Shown here in pieces: positions 17,271 through 25,860 of a DNA stretch of 64,000 nt. The stretch's first letter is position 1, and every line of letters begins with the position of its first letter. Below the pieces are notes generated by a model that was not told where the DNA came from, made no database searches, and saw only the letters and a list, made by a program, of their open reading frames with translations. A program made the translations under genes and the position numbers. The DNA comes from VFMC01 sp044238435 (GTDB taxonomy: Bacteria > Actinomycetota > Acidimicrobiia > Acidimicrobiales > Ilumatobacteraceae). The stretch spans positions 19,090-83,089 of the forward strand of contig JBIIDH010000003.1 in assembly GCA_044238435.1 (NCBI GenBank), written 5' to 3'.

Positions 17271-17571
17271 GCGCCGGCGCGCCGAGCAACTGGTCGACAC
17301 CGTCGGCCACCCGGGCGCCGCGGGCCCGCAGCGTCGCCACGAGGCGGGCGATCCCGTCACGGGTGGCGCCGTCGGCCAGCGTTGCGGCGTCGACGGCCAC
17401 GGCACGCAGGCCCCGCCCCTTGAACACCAGCGACAGCCGACCGTCCTCTTCGTAGAACGTGTGCACACTGCGGATGCTGGCCGCATCGAGACGACGGGCC
17501 ACGCGGCGCTGTTCGAGGCCGCGCTCGTCGGCCAGCACCAGAGCATTCGGCATGGAGGCGGTGATGAGCAT
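17260..17571 (-). CDS. Hypothetical small protein
   Basis: An open frame of 103 aa begins ATG 17571 (MLITASMPNALVLADERG) and overlaps the convergent cysN end by 11 bp. Composition is that of a soluble protein with a helical Arg/Ala-rich region and a strand-like VHTFYEEDGRLSLVFKGRG. No family is recognised. It lies back to back with the Rrf2 gene (95-bp gap), so the TCGGAATTA site could act on both. Support is its position in an otherwise empty 396-bp gap and its protein-like composition. Confidence 0.5.
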   Translation of the reverse strand: MLITASMPNALVLADERGLEQRRVARRLDAASIRSVHTFYEEDGRLSLVFKGRGLRAVAVDAATLADGATRDGIARLVATLRARGARVADGVDQLLGAPAPTR

Positions 17572-17617
17572 CGTGTGGTCCTGGTCGAGCGAGTTCCCGT
17601 ATTGCCGATCAAAGTAG

Positions 17618-17626
17618 TCGGAATTA
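17618..17626 (+). promoter_or_regulatory. TCGGAATTA motif upstream of the Rrf2 regulator gene
   Basis: The 9-mer TCGGAATTA shared with the cysH promoter lies 40 bp before the GTG start of the Rrf2-family gene, preceded by ATCAAAGTAG. An operator in front of both the regulator and the cys operon is the usual picture for Rrf2-family control of sulfur genes with autoregulation. Confidence 0.5.
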
Positions 17627-17666
17627 GGGAGGATCGCAACCCGGACCGGCGCGTTAGGTTCACACC

Positions 17667-18146
17667 GTGCGCCTGTCCCACAAGGTCGACTACGGCATCC
17701 GGGTGATGTGCGCCCTGGCCGAGATCGCGGCCGAGGGCGACGCCCGGCCCACCAGCAGCGGTGCGCTGGCCGAGGCGAAGGACATCCCGCCGGGGTTCCT
17801 CGACGACATCCTGCGCATCCTGCGCAACGGCGGCCTGGTGCGCAGCGTGCGCGGCAGCGAGGGCGGCTGGATGCTCGCCCGATCTGCCGAGGCCATCACC
17901 GTGGCCGACATCATCCGCGTCATCGACGGCCCGCTCGCCACCGTGCGCGGCCTACGGCCCGACGAGATGGCCTCGTACGGCGAGCACGAGCCGTTCATCT
18001 CGCTGTGGGTGGCGGTGCGTGTGGCGCTGCGCTCGGTGCTCGAACGCGTCACCGTGGCCGACCTCGCCGCCGGGCGCCTGCCCGACGAGGTGCAGGCCCT
18101 CGTCGACGTGCCCGACGCCTGGGAGCCCCGCCGCCGCGGCAGCTGA
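17667..18146 (+). CDS. Rrf2-family transcriptional regulator
   Basis: Protein of 159 aa, GTG start. Winged-helix N-terminus MRLSHKVDYGIRVMCALAEI and the wing segment LRNGGLVRSVRGSEGGWMLA are characteristic of Rrf2 proteins (IscR, NsrR, CymR). The three Cys that bind an Fe-S cluster in IscR/NsrR are absent: the only Cys is in the first helix. It therefore more likely senses a sulfur metabolite or partner enzyme, like CymR. Closeness to cysHDN and a shared promoter motif point to control of cysteine biosynthesis; this is an inference. Confidence 0.88.
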   Translation: MRLSHKVDYGIRVMCALAEIAAEGDARPTSSGALAEAKDIPPGFLDDILRILRNGGLVRSVRGSEGGWMLARSAEAITVADIIRVIDGPLATVRGLRPDEMASYGEHEPFISLWVAVRVALRSVLERVTVADLAAGRLPDEVQALVDVPDAWEPRRRGS

Positions 18147-18153
18147 GCCCCGA

Positions 18154-19233
18154 TCAGTCGGCGACGAAACCCTTGAAGCTGTGGTTCATGTAGTCGACGA
18201 AGGCGGGTGACAGGCCTTCGGCCAGCAGGACGTCGCGTGGTGCCGGTGGGCAACGCGGCACGAAGCCGGTGTCGGCGGCGAGCAGGTGCGGGTAGTCGTG
18301 GTGGAGGATGCCCACCCGGCCGAGCACGGCGATGTCGATGCCCTGGTCGAGCACGCGCTGCACGTCGGCGGGGTCGTGGATCTTGCCGGCCACCCCGAGG
18401 CGCACCTCGCCGCGCGGTAGCTCGGCGAACACCTCGGTGAGGCTGCGTGTGTCGGGGCCGTCGGGGGTGGGCACCCGGTTGACGTCCCACAGGCTCATGT
18501 CGATCATGTCGACCTTGCCGCCGTCGACGAGGCGACCGAACACCTCGACGATCTCGGGGAGCTGCATGCCGAACCGCTCGGGCGACAGGCGCACGGCGAG
18601 GGCGAGGTCGGGGCCGCACTCGGCGCGGATGCCGTCGACGATGTCGAACAGCACGCGGCTTCGGTTGTCGAGCGAGCCGCCGTAGCGGTCGGTGCGCTGG
18701 TTCAGTTCGGCCGACAGGAACTGACAGATCAGGTAGCCGTGGGCGCCGTGCAGTTCCACGCCGTGGAAGCCGGCCTGTTCGGCGCGGCGGGCGGCGGCCA
18801 CGAAGTCGGCCACCACCTGCTCGACCTCGGCCGTGGTGAGCGCCCGCGCCCCGGTGGACGGGTCGTCGCTGGGGCACACGGGCTGGGCGCCGATGAGCGC
18901 CTCGGGCGAGCGGTTGCCGGCATGGTGCAACTGCATGTAGCTGACGGTGCCGGTGGCGTTCAGCGCCGACGCGAGGCGGGTGAGGCCGTCGAGGTGCTGG
19001 TCGCCGAACACACCGAGCTGGCCGCGGAACCCCTGCCCCACCGCCTGCACGTGCGCGGCGCAGGTCATCGTGAGCCCGAAGCCGCCCGTGGCACGCATCG
19101 TCAGCCAGTGGAACTCGTCGTCGCTGAGGGTGCCGTCGAGATGGCTCTGCTGGTTGGTGAGCGGCGCCAGCATGAAGCGGTTCGCCATTGCCGGGCCATG
19201 GGCGAACGAGAGCGAGTCGAAGGGAGTGACCAT
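18154..19233 (-). CDS. NADH:flavin oxidoreductase / Old Yellow Enzyme family protein
   Basis: Protein of 359 aa forming an FMN-binding TIM barrel. Diagnostic parts are LAPLTNQQSHLDG at the start, MQLHHAGNRS, the active-site GVELHGAHGYLICQFLSAEL with the substrate-binding His pair, NQRTDRYGGSLDNRSR, and the phosphate-binding LGVAGKI and VLGRVGILHH. Such enzymes reduce activated C=C bonds with NAD(P)H. The reading frame converges on the Rrf2 gene with only 7 bp between stops. The physiological substrate is unknown. Confidence 0.9.
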   Translation of the reverse strand: MVTPFDSLSFAHGPAMANRFMLAPLTNQQSHLDGTLSDDEFHWLTMRATGGFGLTMTCAAHVQAVGQGFRGQLGVFGDQHLDGLTRLASALNATGTVSYMQLHHAGNRSPEALIGAQPVCPSDDPSTGARALTTAEVEQVVADFVAAARRAEQAGFHGVELHGAHGYLICQFLSAELNQRTDRYGGSLDNRSRVLFDIVDGIRAECGPDLALAVRLSPERFGMQLPEIVEVFGRLVDGGKVDMIDMSLWDVNRVPTPDGPDTRSLTEVFAELPRGEVRLGVAGKIHDPADVQRVLDQGIDIAVLGRVGILHHDYPHLLAADTGFVPRCPPAPRDVLLAEGLSPAFVDYMNHSFKGFVAD

Positions 19234-19259
19234 TGCTTCACTCTCGCAGAACAGGTGGG

Positions 19260-19826
19260 TCAGAGCAGACCCTCGACGATCAGCAGCACACCGAACACGA
19301 AGAACGTGACGGCGGCGCCGATCTTGATGACCCGCTCGGGCAGGCGCGCCCCGAGTTGCTGGCCGACGACGATGGCCAGCGCGTCGGCAGCCACCATGCC
19401 GACGGTGGAGCCCAACCAGGTGCCCACCATGCCGTGGTCGGTGGCGAGGGTGATGGTCGCGAGCATCGTCTTGTCGCCGAGTTCGGCCAGGAAGAACGCC
19501 AGCGCCACGGTGAAGAACACCGACTTGGTGCGGCGGTTGGCGATGGCTTCGTCGTCCTCGTCGAGCTTGTCGCCGCGCAGGGTCCAGATACCGAAGCCGA
19601 TGAAGGCGATGCCGGCCAGCACCGACAGGGTGTCGGTGGGCAGCGCCACGCCCAGCGCGGCACCCAGCAACACGCTGACGAGGTGCACGGTCGCGGTGGC
19701 CGCGGTGATGGCGAGCAGGATGGTGACGGCCCGGTAGCGGGCGGCGAAGGTCATCGCCATCAACTGGCTCTTGTCGCCGAGCTCGGCGATGAAGATGATG
19801 CCGGTGCTGACGAGGAAGGCTTCCAT
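19260..19826 (-). CDS. TMEM165/GDT1 family (UPF0016) cation transporter
   Basis: Protein of 188 aa with six predicted membrane segments in two repeats, each carrying the family signature E-x-G-D-K-[ST]: AELGDKSQLM (about residues 14-23) and AELGDKTMLA (about 115-124). Family members export Mn2+ or exchange Ca2+/H+. ATG 19826 is chosen because the signature then lies at the expected distance. It follows the FtsH-like gene in the same direction with a 13-bp gap, so it may be co-transcribed. Confidence 0.9.
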   Translation of the reverse strand: MEAFLVSTGIIFIAELGDKSQLMAMTFAARYRAVTILLAITAATATVHLVSVLLGAALGVALPTDTLSVLAGIAFIGFGIWTLRGDKLDEDDEAIANRRTKSVFFTVALAFFLAELGDKTMLATITLATDHGMVGTWLGSTVGMVAADALAIVVGQQLGARLPERVIKIGAAVTFFVFGVLLIVEGLL

Positions 19827-19839
19827 GACCGCAGCGACG

Positions 19840-21720
19840 CTAGCGGTGCGGTAGTCCTGCGGCGCAGTAGGCGTCGGCCTCGTCGAGGGTCTCGTGCTCG
19901 AGCAGAGCGGCCACCAGCGTGTCGAGCCGTTCGCGGTTGGCGCGCAGGATGGTGAGCGCCTGTTCGCGACAGGCGTCGATGATGGCGCGGGTCTCGTCGT
20001 CGACGGCCTGACGGGTGGCCTCCGAAGGCGCCCGCGGGTCGAGCGTGCCGAGCCCGATGTCGGCACCCGCACCGGGCAGCACGGTGACCGGCCCCACGGC
20101 CGCCGACATCCCCCACCTGCCCACCATCTGGCGGGCGATGCCGGTGGCGATCTCGATGTCGGCTTCGGCGCCCGTGGTGAGGTCGCCGAACACCATCTCC
20201 TCGGCGGCGCGGCCACCGAGGGCTCCGGTGATGCGCCCGCGCAGGTAGGTCTCGCTCATGCCGTACCGGTCGGTCACCGGGCTCTGGAAGGTGACGCCCA
20301 GCGAACGGCTGCGCGGGATGATCGACACCTTGCGCACCGGGTCGGCACCTTCCTGCAGCATGCTCACCAACGCGTGCCCGCCCTCGTGCACCGCGGTGCG
20401 GCGGCGGTCGTCGTCGCTGAGCATGATCTTGCGCTCGGCACCCAGCACGATGCGCTCGAGCGCGGCGCTGAAGTCGGCGGCCTGCACCGTCGTGCGGTTC
20501 GCACGCGCCGCGGTGAGCGCCGCTTCGTTCACCAGGTTGGCGAGGTCGGCGCCCACCATGCCGGGGGTGGTGGCCGCGATGGCGCGCAGGTCCACGTCGG
20601 GGGCCAGCGGCACACTGCGCGAGTGCACGGCCAAGATGGCGGCGCGGCCTCCGAGGTCGGGCGGGTTCAGCGTGACGCGGCGGTCGAAGCGACCGGCGCG
20701 CAGCAGTGCCGGGTCGAGCACGTCGGGCCGGTTGGTGGCGGCCAGCACGATGATGCCCTCGTTGCCGGTGAAGCCGTCCATCTCGGTGAGGATCTGGTTC
20801 AGCGTCTGCTCGCGTTCGTCGACGCCACCGAAGCTGGCGACGCTGCCGCGGGCGCGGCCGATGGCGTCGAGTTCGTCGATGAACACGATGGCCGGGGCCA
20901 CCGCCTTGGCCTGGTCGAACAGGTCGCGCACGCGGCTTGCACCCACGCCGACGAGCATCTCGATGAACTCCGAGGCCGACATCGAGAAGAACGGCACGTC
21001 GGCCTCACCGGCGACGGCTTTGGCCAGCAGCGTCTTGCCCGTTCCGGGCGCGCCCATCAGCAGCACCCCGTGCGGGGGTCGCGCGCCGAGTGCCCGGTAC
21101 CGGTCGGGCGACCGCAGGAAGTCGACGATCTCGACGAGTTCCTCCTTGGCCTCCTCGATGCCCGCCACGTCGGCGAAGGTCACCTTGGTCGACAGCGAGT
21201 CGGGACGGACGGGCTTCGACCGGCCGAACCCACCGATGCCGCCCATCCCGCTCATCGCACTGCCCGCCCGACGCATCAGCCACAGGTAGCCGCCGATCAA
21301 CAGCAGGGCGGGTCCGAAGTTCAGCAGGAGGGCGAGGAACCAGTTCGTGCCGCCCGAGGTCGACACCGCCGTCACCTCCACCCCGTTGTCGAGCAGCGTC
21401 GTGAACGTGCCGTCGTCGGCGAACGAGGGGCGCAGCGTGGTGAACTCGGTGATGGTGCTGTCGCCGTCGGACGAGGCGATGGGCGTGCGGAACGTGCCGT
21501 CGATGCTGTCGCCGGTGCTGGTGACGGCAGCGATGTTGTCGGTGCGGGCCTGCGCCGCGAACACCGAGTAGGGCACCTCGGGGGTTGCTTCCGATCGGCC
21601 GAGGATGCCGGCCACGACCAGGTTGGCGACGATGGCGACGGCGATCACCCACAGCAGTCGCCGGTTGCCGAACCAGGGTCGCGGCGCAGGCTGCGACGGC
21701 TCGGGCGGAGGAGTGCGCAC
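19840..21720 (-). CDS. ftsH: FtsH-like membrane ATP-dependent zinc metalloprotease
   Basis: Protein of 626 aa, GTG start. Two membrane helices (about 22-40 and 126-149) flank a short extracytoplasmic domain. The AAA+ module has Walker A GAPGTGKT (223-230), Walker B VFIDELDA (279-286) and the second region of homology ATNRPDVLDPALLRAGRFDR. The protease domain carries the zinc motif HEGGH (445-449; HEAGH is more common). FtsH degrades membrane and short-lived cytoplasmic proteins. No fts or tRNA-Ile-lysidine synthase genes are near, so this may be a second, accessory copy rather than the housekeeping one. Confidence 0.92.
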   Translation of the reverse strand: MRTPPPEPSQPAPRPWFGNRRLLWVIAVAIVANLVVAGILGRSEATPEVPYSVFAAQARTDNIAAVTSTGDSIDGTFRTPIASSDGDSTITEFTTLRPSFADDGTFTTLLDNGVEVTAVSTSGGTNWFLALLLNFGPALLLIGGYLWLMRRAGSAMSGMGGIGGFGRSKPVRPDSLSTKVTFADVAGIEEAKEELVEIVDFLRSPDRYRALGARPPHGVLLMGAPGTGKTLLAKAVAGEADVPFFSMSASEFIEMLVGVGASRVRDLFDQAKAVAPAIVFIDELDAIGRARGSVASFGGVDEREQTLNQILTEMDGFTGNEGIIVLAATNRPDVLDPALLRAGRFDRRVTLNPPDLGGRAAILAVHSRSVPLAPDVDLRAIAATTPGMVGADLANLVNEAALTAARANRTTVQAADFSAALERIVLGAERKIMLSDDDRRRTAVHEGGHALVSMLQEGADPVRKVSIIPRSRSLGVTFQSPVTDRYGMSETYLRGRITGALGGRAAEEMVFGDLTTGAEADIEIATGIARQMVGRWGMSAAVGPVTVLPGAGADIGLGTLDPRAPSEATRQAVDDETRAIIDACREQALTILRANRERLDTLVAALLEHETLDEADAYCAAGLPHR

Positions 21721-21824
21721 GGTGACATCATCATGGGCGGACGGCTACCGGCGGCAGGGCCGATCGGCCCTCGTTCGGCCAGCGGCGGCGGGCGGGTGAG
21801 TACGGTGACGGACGTGATCGCCCG

Positions 21825-22883
21825 ATGAACCAGCCCACCGCTCGCCTCTCCACGCTCGACCGGTTCCTGCCACTGTGGATCGGCATCGCGATGGCGCTGG
21901 GCCTCGCCCTCGGTCGACTGGTGCCCGGCCTCGACGACCGACTCGACGACGTGAAGGTGGGCTCGGTGTCGCTGCCCATCGCCATCGGGCTGTTCGCCAT
22001 GATGTACCCGGTGCTCGCCAAGGTGCGCTACCGGTCGATGGGCTCGGTGGTGGGCGACACCCGCTCGCTGGTGATGTCGTTGGTGCTGAACTGGCTGGTG
22101 GGCCCGGCGGTGATGTTCGCACTTGCGTGGCTGATGCTGCCCGATCTTCCCGAGTACCGCACCGGGCTCATCATCGTCGGCCTGGCGCGGTGCATCGCGA
22201 TGGTGCTCATCTGGAACGACCTCGCCTGTGGCAACCCCGAGCTGGCCGCGGTGCTCGTGGCCGTGAACTCGCTGTTCCAGATCGTGGCCTACTCGTTGCT
22301 CGGCTACTTCTACCTCGAGGTGCTGCCCGGCTGGCTGGGCCTCGACAGCGAGGGCATCGACGTGACGGTGTGGGAGATCGCCAAGTCGGTGCTCATCTTC
22401 CTCGGCATCCCGCTGCTGGCCGGGTTCCTCACCCGGCTCGTCGGCGAACGGCGCAAGGGCACCGAGTGGTACGAGGGGCGTTTCCTGCCGCGCATCGGGC
22501 CGGTGGCCCTGTACGGCCTGCTGTTCACCATCGTCATCCTGTTCGCGCTGCAGGGCGAGACCATCACGAGCCGGCCGTGGGACGTGGCGCGCATCGCCCT
22601 GCCGCTGCTCGCCTACTTCGCCATCATGTGGTTCGGCAGCTTCTTCGTCGGGCTCCGGCTGGGCTTCCCGTACGACCGGAACGCGTCGATCGCATTCACG
22701 GCTGCCGGCAACAACTTCGAGTTGGCCATCGCGGTGGCCATCGGCGTGTTCGGCGTAGCGAGCGGGCAGGCGCTGGCCGGCGTGGTGGGGCCGCTCATCG
22801 AGGTGCCGGTGCTGGTGGCACTGGTGTACGTGGCGCTGTGGGCACGCCGGCGCTACTACCCCGCCGACCCCGCTGGCGCATAG
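21825..22883 (+). CDS. arsB: ACR3-family arsenite efflux transporter
   Basis: Protein of 352 aa with ten membrane segments. The signature GLARCIAMVLIWNDLACGNPE (written as GLARCIAMVLIW and NDLACGNPE) includes the Cys essential for As(III) transport in ACR3 proteins, and ITFTAAGNNFELAIAVAIGVFG-like GNNFELAIA in segment 9 carries the conserved Glu. It expels arsenite using the proton gradient. No arsR or arsC lies next to it; the upstream gene is the divergent protease gene and the downstream gene an aldolase, so regulation is not evident. Confidence 0.92.
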   Translation: MNQPTARLSTLDRFLPLWIGIAMALGLALGRLVPGLDDRLDDVKVGSVSLPIAIGLFAMMYPVLAKVRYRSMGSVVGDTRSLVMSLVLNWLVGPAVMFALAWLMLPDLPEYRTGLIIVGLARCIAMVLIWNDLACGNPELAAVLVAVNSLFQIVAYSLLGYFYLEVLPGWLGLDSEGIDVTVWEIAKSVLIFLGIPLLAGFLTRLVGERRKGTEWYEGRFLPRIGPVALYGLLFTIVILFALQGETITSRPWDVARIALPLLAYFAIMWFGSFFVGLRLGFPYDRNASIAFTAAGNNFELAIAVAIGVFGVASGQALAGVVGPLIEVPVLVALVYVALWARRRYYPADPAGA

Positions 22884-22893
22884 CCTCTGGCCC

Positions 22894-23640
22894 ATGGCAG
22901 CCCACTTCGTCCGTCGGCGTTGGCTCGACGGCACCTGCGCCCGGCTGGCGTGGGTGACGATCCCCGACCCACAACTCGTCGACACCGTGGCCGCATCGGG
23001 CCGGTTCGATGCCGTGGTCGTCGACGTGCAGCACGGCCCGTTCCACCAGCAGGCAGTCGTCGACGCTGTGCGCGCTGCCGGGCGCTGGCCGGTGTCGCTG
23101 CTCGCCCGCATCGCATCGCCCGACGCCGACCTCATCGGGTGGATCCTCGACGCAGGAGTGGATGGGGTGATCGTGGCCATGTGCGAATCGGCCGACGACG
23201 CCGAGCGCATCGTGCGCGCCGTGCGCTACGCCCCGGAGGGCACCCGGTCGTACGGCCCCTTCCGGGTACAGCCGGCCGACCACGACCCGTTCGCCGCTGC
23301 CCGCGACACCATCGTGCTGCCCATGGTGGAGAGCGCAGCGGGACTGCGGCAGGCTGCGGCCATTGCCGCCGTTCCCGGGGTCGACGGCCTGTTCATCGGC
23401 CCCGGCGATCTCGGGCTGTCGCTCGGTCACGGTGTGGGGCAGAACCGCACCGAGCCGGCGATGGTGGACGCGTTCGCTGCCATCCGCGCGGCAGCCACCG
23501 ACGCCGGTCGTCACTGCGGCATCTTCGCCACGACGGCCGACTACGCCCGTCAGACGGCGGCCGAGGGGTTCGACATCGTGGTGCCGTGGGTCGACGCCCC
23601 TGCGATCGCTGCGTCGTTGGCCGCGGCCGCACTGCCCTGA
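22894..23640 (+). CDS. HpcH/HpaI-family class II aldolase
   Basis: Protein of 248 aa forming a TIM-barrel pyruvate aldolase. Conserved parts are VVVDVQHGPF (catalytic His), SLLARIA (pyruvate-binding Arg), LPMVESAAGL with the metal-binding Glu, and FIGPGDLGLSLG with the metal-binding Asp. Family members cleave 2-keto-4-hydroxy acids from aromatic meta-cleavage pathways or condense pyruvate with aldehydes. The next gene, a flavin monooxygenase, starts 10 bp after its stop, so the two probably form a small aromatic-catabolism operon. Confidence 0.9.
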   Translation: MAAHFVRRRWLDGTCARLAWVTIPDPQLVDTVAASGRFDAVVVDVQHGPFHQQAVVDAVRAAGRWPVSLLARIASPDADLIGWILDAGVDGVIVAMCESADDAERIVRAVRYAPEGTRSYGPFRVQPADHDPFAAARDTIVLPMVESAAGLRQAAAIAAVPGVDGLFIGPGDLGLSLGHGVGQNRTEPAMVDAFAAIRAAATDAGRHCGIFATTADYARQTAAEGFDIVVPWVDAPAIAASLAAAALP

Positions 23641-23649
23641 GGAGCACCC

Positions 23650-24927
23650 ATGTCAGCGTCTGATCGACAGCAGGTCGTAGTGGTGGGCGGCGGGATCGGC
23701 GGCCTGGTGGCCGCCCTGTTCCTGCACGCCGCAGGACACGACGTGCAGGTGTACGAAGCGGCCGATGAGATCAGGCCGTTGGGTGTGGGCATCAACCTGC
23801 TGCCGCACGCGGTGCGCGAACTCGACGCACTGGGCCTGCTGACGGCGCTGAGCGCCGAGTCGGTGCCCAGCACCACGCTCGCCTACTTCTCGCGGCACGG
23901 CCAGAAGATCTGGGACGAACCCCGCGGCCTGGCAGCCGGGTATCGCTGGCCGCAGCTGTCGATCCACCGTGGCACGCTGCAGCGCATCCTGCTCGAGGCC
24001 GTACTCGAACGACTGGGCCCCGAGCGGGTGCACACCGCGCACCGCCTCGAGTCGTTCACGTCCGACGACGACGGCGCCGGAGTGGTGTTCCGCAACCGGC
24101 GCACCGATACGGCAGTACGGGTTGAGGCGGCGGTGCTGGTGGCCGCAGACGGCATCCATTCGGCCGCTCGCCAGCAACTGCACCCCGACCAGGGGCCGCC
24201 GCTGTGGAACGGAGCGCAACTGTGGCGCGGGGTGGTCGAGCACGAGCCCATCCTCGACGGCCGAACGCTGGTGTGGGCGGGCAGCCCGCGCCAGAAGTTC
24301 GTCGGCTATCCCATCCTCGACCTGCCCGACGGCAAGCAGCTGTTCAACTTCATCGCCGAGCTGCGTTACGACGATCGGCAACTGGCCGAACGTGAGGACT
24401 GGAACCGCCCGGGCGACCCCGCCGACTACCTGCCCGCCTTCGAGTCGTGGGTGTTCGACTGGCTCGACGTGCCTGCGCTGCTGCGGCGCGCGCCGGGCAC
24501 GTTCGTGTTCCCGATGGTCGACCGCGATCCGCTCGACCGCTGGACGCACGGCCGGATGACCCTGCTGGGCGACGCGGCGCACCCGATGTACCCGGTGGGC
24601 AGCAACGGTGCGTCGCAGGCCATCCTCGACGCGGCCACGCTGGCGGGCTGCCTGCGCAGTCACGCCGACGACCTCACCACTGCGCTGCAGCGTTACGACG
24701 AGGTGCGTCGGCCCGCCACGGGCGCCATCGTGCTGGCCAACCGCGGCCACGGCCCCGAACTGCCGATGCAGTTGGTGGAGGAGCGCGCGCCCGACGGGTT
24801 CGCCCACATCGACGACGTCATCTCGCCGGCCGAGATCCTGCAGGTGACCGAGGGCTACCGCCGCACCGCCGGGTTCGCTCTCGAGGCGCTGTCGGCCGGT
24901 GTGTCGCTGGCCGATCAGCAGTACTGA
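23650..24927 (+). CDS. FAD-dependent aromatic monooxygenase (PHBH fold)
   Basis: Protein of 425 aa. The FAD Rossmann motif VVVGGGIGGLVAALFLHAAG is at residues 10-29, the DG motif is VAADGIHSAAR, and the GD motif LLGDAAHPMYPVGSNGASQA binds ribityl phosphate. This single-component class A hydroxylase uses NAD(P)H and O2 to hydroxylate aromatic acids, as in 3-hydroxybenzoate 6-hydroxylase. It is linked to the HpcH/HpaI aldolase gene. A Shine-Dalgarno GAGGAG precedes its ATG. The exact substrate is not determinable. Confidence 0.9.
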   Translation: MSASDRQQVVVVGGGIGGLVAALFLHAAGHDVQVYEAADEIRPLGVGINLLPHAVRELDALGLLTALSAESVPSTTLAYFSRHGQKIWDEPRGLAAGYRWPQLSIHRGTLQRILLEAVLERLGPERVHTAHRLESFTSDDDGAGVVFRNRRTDTAVRVEAAVLVAADGIHSAARQQLHPDQGPPLWNGAQLWRGVVEHEPILDGRTLVWAGSPRQKFVGYPILDLPDGKQLFNFIAELRYDDRQLAEREDWNRPGDPADYLPAFESWVFDWLDVPALLRRAPGTFVFPMVDRDPLDRWTHGRMTLLGDAAHPMYPVGSNGASQAILDAATLAGCLRSHADDLTTALQRYDEVRRPATGAIVLANRGHGPELPMQLVEERAPDGFAHIDDVISPAEILQVTEGYRRTAGFALEALSAGVSLADQQY

Positions 24928-24942
24928 ACCAGCCGTCGGCCG

Positions 24943-25683
24943 TCAGACCGATGGCACCGTGCCGGCCGCTCGGTCGGCTGCGATCTCGGCACCCATGCGC
25001 GCCAGCACGTCGCCGCGCAGGGCCGCCACCGTGCCGATGTAGGCGCGCCGGTGCAGGCCCGCCGCCAGTTCCTGGGCGCGGGCGATCGCTGTGTCGAGCA
25101 CCTCGCCCGCAGGTGCCAGTTCGTCGAGATAGCCCGCCTCCACCGCTCCAGGTGCGTCGGTGATGCGCGCGTTGGCAACGGCACGCTGCAGGTGCCTGCG
25201 GCTGAGGCGTTCGACCGCGATGGTCATGGCCCAGGCAGGCAGCACCATGCCGATGGCAACCTCGTTCAGGCCGATGCGGTGCGTGGCCTCGCCGTCGGGC
25301 TGCTGTCCGATGCGCACGTCGCAGCCGAGGAGCACCAGCGCTCCGGCGGCCAGCGCATGCCCCGTGCAGGCGGCCACCACGGGCAGCGACGAGCCGTACA
25401 GGCGGTGCACCAGCGAACCGCCGTCGGCCACCATCGCCGCCACGGCCGCCAGGTCGCCGGCCCGCATCACCGACAGGTCGAACCCGGCGCAGAACACGCC
25501 GGGGCGTCCGTGCAGCACCACGGCGCCGATGGTGTCGTCGGCCTCGGCGGCGTCGAGCGCGGCGTTGATGGCCGCCAACATCGCGGGCGAGAGTGCGTTC
25601 GCCTTGCCGTCGTCGAGGTGAACGACCATCACCCGATCGACCTGTTCGGTGCGGACCCGTTCGGCGTGCTGCTCTGCGCTCAT
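24943..25683 (-). CDS. Enoyl-CoA hydratase/isomerase (crotonase) family protein
   Basis: Protein of 246 aa from ATG 25683. The crotonase fold is shown by VVLHGRPGVFCAGFDLSVM (oxyanion-hole segment) and CTGHALAAGALVLLGCDVRIG. The second catalytic Glu position is occupied in RIGLNEVAIGM, but the first (ENGRL-type loop) reads CTGHALAAG. Crotonases hydrate or isomerise acyl-CoA thioesters. It faces the monooxygenase gene tail to tail and may serve another pathway. Confidence 0.88.
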   Translation of the reverse strand: MSAEQHAERVRTEQVDRVMVVHLDDGKANALSPAMLAAINAALDAAEADDTIGAVVLHGRPGVFCAGFDLSVMRAGDLAAVAAMVADGGSLVHRLYGSSLPVVAACTGHALAAGALVLLGCDVRIGQQPDGEATHRIGLNEVAIGMVLPAWAMTIAVERLSRRHLQRAVANARITDAPGAVEAGYLDELAPAGEVLDTAIARAQELAAGLHRRAYIGTVAALRGDVLARMGAEIAADRAAGTVPSV

Positions 25684-25860
25684 GGGCGAACTGTAGGTGC
25701 CCGGCGATGGTGGACGCATCCGAAGCCGTCCGCCACCGCCAGTCGCGGTTCGATCCCTTGCGTGCCGTCGCTCGCCTCGGACTGTCAAGGCAGGCACAAG
25801 GTCTGGCCGCGGGAACGAATGACGACATGTATCTCCTCCAGTACGACGACAGAGACGGCC
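25684..25860. other. Intergenic region between crotonase and glycosyltransferase genes
   Basis: This 177-bp gap holds the divergent promoters of the crotonase gene (leftward) and the glycosyltransferase gene (rightward). An ATG at 25819 is in frame with the glycosyltransferase and would add 14 residues. No palindrome or RNA element is evident. Confidence 0.4.

Noticed and set aside
17248..17706. 152-aa plus-strand ORF across the end of cysN and the gap
   Set aside because: Low-complexity, His/Gln/Arg-rich; the minus-strand 103-aa frame is more protein-like.
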